Positions 62,516 to 64,000 of a DNA stretch of 64,000 bases are shown piece by piece. Both the position numbers and the translations under genes were made by a program. The DNA is from CBDUXT01 sp965371245 (GTDB lineage: Bacteria > Planctomycetota > Phycisphaerae > UBA1845): assembly GCA_965371245.1 (NCBI GenBank), contig CBDUXT010000007.1, forward strand, positions 31,658-95,657, in the 5' to 3' direction. Each line of letters opens with the position of its first letter. Positions within the stretch are counted from its first letter, which is position 1. The notes beneath the pieces were generated by a model, which was not told the origin of the DNA, made no database searches, and saw only the letters and a program-made list of their open reading frames with translations.

Positions 62516-63454
62516 TCAACTACTCACAAAGGCGTCAACCTGGGCTCGGTCCTCGGGTGACAGCGTCCAGCCAACGCCGCCGGCGTTTTCCAGAATCTGT
62601 GACGGGCGCTTCGCGCCGACGAGCGTGGCCGAGACACCAGGAACCCCGGCGGCCCAGTTGATCGCCAGCTGCGCGACGGTCTTGTTGTAGGTTCCGGCGA
62701 TCTGTCGGAGTTGATCGGTCAATCGGAGGTTCCGCCGAAAACGGTCTCCGCGGAACTCCGGATCGTGGGCACGGAGGTCGATGAAACGGGTGTCGGTCGT
62801 GAACTTGCCGGTCAGCAGCCCCTTTGCCAGCGGGCCGCATGGCAGCACGCCGATGCGATGTTCCCGACAAAAGGGTAGCAGGGTGTCCGACGCCCGGCGA
62901 TGGAGGATGGAAAACGGGGTCTGAAGGCAGTGGATCGGACCGTATTCCCTGGCTTCCGTGATTCGCTCGCAGCCGTAGTTGGCGAGGCCGATGGCGCGGA
63001 TTTTCCCCTGATCGAGCAGGCTCGTGAGAGCGTCCATCGTTTCACGAATCGGCGTATTCGGGTCAGGTGCATGGCACTGATAGATGTCGATGACATCGAC
63101 TCGCAGGCGTCGAAGGCTGCCCTCACATTCCCGGTGAATCCTCTCGCGGGAGAGGTTTCGGTCGGCCGGCTGATCGGGCCGGGAAGAAGACATGAGCCCG
63201 CATTTCGTAGAGAGGAGAACCTCTTCTCGTCGCCCGTGAATCGCTCGCCCGACGGTTTCCTCGCTGTGTCCGTGGCCGTAGTCGGGGGCGGTGTCGATCA
63301 GGTTGATGCCCAGATCGAGTGCTTCGTGGATGGTTGCGATGGACTCGCGATCATCGACGCGTCCCCAGACGTGCTCGTCGCCGCCCATGGCCCAGGTTCC
63401 AAGCCCTAGGGATGATACTTCCAGTCCACTATCGCCCAAGGCGGATTTCTGCAT
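62516..63454 (-). CDS. Aldo/keto reductase
   Basis: The product is 312 aa from ATG 63454. AKR motifs: LGLGTWAMGG, GINLIDTAPDYGHGHSEETVG (catalytic Asp and Tyr), VDVIDIYQCHAPDP with His, and the NADPH-binding end VPGVSATLVGAKRPSQI. The Lys of the tetrad lies in LLSTKCGL. It reduces carbonyl groups with NADPH; the substrate is not predictable. The Wzz-like gene follows 3 bp after the stop. Confidence 0.93.
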   Translation of the reverse strand: MQKSALGDSGLEVSSLGLGTWAMGGDEHVWGRVDDRESIATIHEALDLGINLIDTAPDYGHGHSEETVGRAIHGRREEVLLSTKCGLMSSSRPDQPADRNLSRERIHRECEGSLRRLRVDVIDIYQCHAPDPNTPIRETMDALTSLLDQGKIRAIGLANYGCERITEAREYGPIHCLQTPFSILHRRASDTLLPFCREHRIGVLPCGPLAKGLLTGKFTTDTRFIDLRAHDPEFRGDRFRRNLRLTDQLRQIAGTYNKTVAQLAINWAAGVPGVSATLVGAKRPSQILENAGGVGWTLSPEDRAQVDAFVSS

Positions 63455-63927
63455 TCGGCGCCTTCTCGCAGAGCGGCACACTGGTTCAGACCAGGAAAGA
63501 GTCGCATGCCGGCAGGGGATGCCCGCGAGCGAGCAGTCGCAAAATCGTACAGCAGGCCGGGCGGTTCTACAAGCGTAGCCCGGCTAGGAATGGAGAAAGC
63601 CGCGAGGAATCGAGGCTTCACCGGAGGCTAGCGATCCATCACGGAGAGATCAGTGTTAGTGCAATAAAATTACCCGTGATTTTCACGGGCGGCTCTGACG
63701 GGTATCCGGATGTCTTTTTTGCGTTTTTTGGCATTTGACATGGTCTGAGTGAGGCTTATACTCGCCGGGTTCTGGGTGCATGCATCTTCGGTGCGGTCGC
63801 GAGGCATGCGCGACGGACACGCACGGCCTGGGTGTGGCACGGCGCCTTGGAAACGGCGCCGTGGCGTCGCTTGTGGCAACCATTGGTCGGCGTGCGCGAA
63901 GGCGCGGCGTCTTTACCGGCTTACGGT
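63455..63927. other. Intergenic region upstream of tRNA-Thr
   Basis: About 470 bp without a supported gene. A 9-bp stem CACGGCGCC/GGCGCCGTG is at 63838-63863, and CCCGTGA-TTT-TCACGGG is near 63673-63689. A minus-strand 23-residue frame (MSNAKKRKKDIR start) exists but has no support. Promoters of the reductase (minus) and tRNA (plus) should lie here. Confidence 0.4.
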
Positions 63928-64000
63928 GCTGCTGTAGCTCAGCTGGTAGAGTGCGTCCTTGGTAAGGACGAGGTCACGGGTTCGATTCCCGTCAGCAGCT
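63928..64000 (+). tRNA. tRNA-Thr(GGT)
   Basis: GCTGCTG/CAGCAGC forms the acceptor stem, GCTC/GAGT the D-stem, CGTCC-TTGGTAA-GGACG the anticodon arm with GGT anticodon, and ACGGG-TTCGATT-CCCGT the T-arm. The 73-nt gene ends at the window edge, so an encoded CCA cannot be seen. Confidence 0.97.

Noticed and set aside
63670..63738. 23-residue Lys-rich frame (MSNAKKRKKDIR start)
   Set aside because: Too short, with no ribosome site confirmed and no known small-protein match.

Overview
The window reads as a Planctomycetota chromosome segment, probably Phycisphaerae-like, with a large integrated element. The assignment rests on gene content: a Ser/Thr kinase next to an ECF sigma factor, a MoxR/DUF58/BatA/vWA/DUF4175 operon, secreted proteins with dockerin-like or IPTL-type C-termini, an NPCBM protein, and dispersed two-hairpin palindromes. 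No taxonomic marker search was possible.

Layout. 1-1161: ECF sigma factor and the N-terminus of a kinase, both on minus. About 1.3-32.0 kb: a mobile island. It starts with two Replic_Relax-like proteins, a VirD4/TraG-type coupling protein and a membrane/coiled-coil protein (1.4-7.0 kb). Next come two small minus-strand genes, one a 56-aa membrane protein, then a DUF932 protein and a small conserved protein (7.1-9.7 kb). A secreted cargo pair follows: a metzincin-like, repeat-rich protease and a membrane-anchored helical-repeat protein (10.1-15.2 kb). Then come one apparently intact and one truncated tyrosine recombinase (16.0-17.6 kb) and a damaged defence block (17.9-24.5 kb). In that block a C5 methyltransferase is truncated onto the C-terminus of a type I HsdM, followed by Abi_C, HsdS and an RloC-like ATPase in a tightly overlapping operon. 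Small conserved accessory genes, a cupin and a membrane protein follow, then an XRE/ImmA-type regulator pair, a further small-protein paralogue, an excisionase-like HTH protein and a tyrosine recombinase whose gene ends 77 bp from the 3' end of tmRNA (32.0 kb). This suggests integration at the 3' end of ssrA. No second copy of the tmRNA 3' end was found in the window, so the far end of the element probably lies left of position 1 or has been lost. No mating-pore genes are visible, so an integrative mobilizable element is more likely than a self-transmissible one.

32.0-64.0 kb is ordinary chromosome: ssrA, accA, a secreted GyrI-like protein, an internally deleted IS1634-type remnant carrying a 225-bp inverted-repeat insertion, a MazG-like pyrophosphohydrolase, a PIG-L deacetylase, a GNAT acetyltransferase and a LOG-family protein. 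A long co-directional run (41.1-55.0 kb) then encodes MoxR, DUF58, two vWA membrane proteins, a DUF4175-like protein, a small exported protein, a prenyltransferase-fold repeat protein and an NPCBM protein, which looks like one envelope-associated complex. It is followed by an S8 protease, an IPTL-type surface protein, a CxxC-rich exported protein, an HU protein, a Wzz-like protein, an aldo/keto reductase and tRNA-Thr(GGT).

The items most worth pursuing are the damaged but translationally coupled Abi/HsdS/RloC-like block, the three paralogous small proteins scattered through the island, and the palindromic repeat family that has entered coding sequence.
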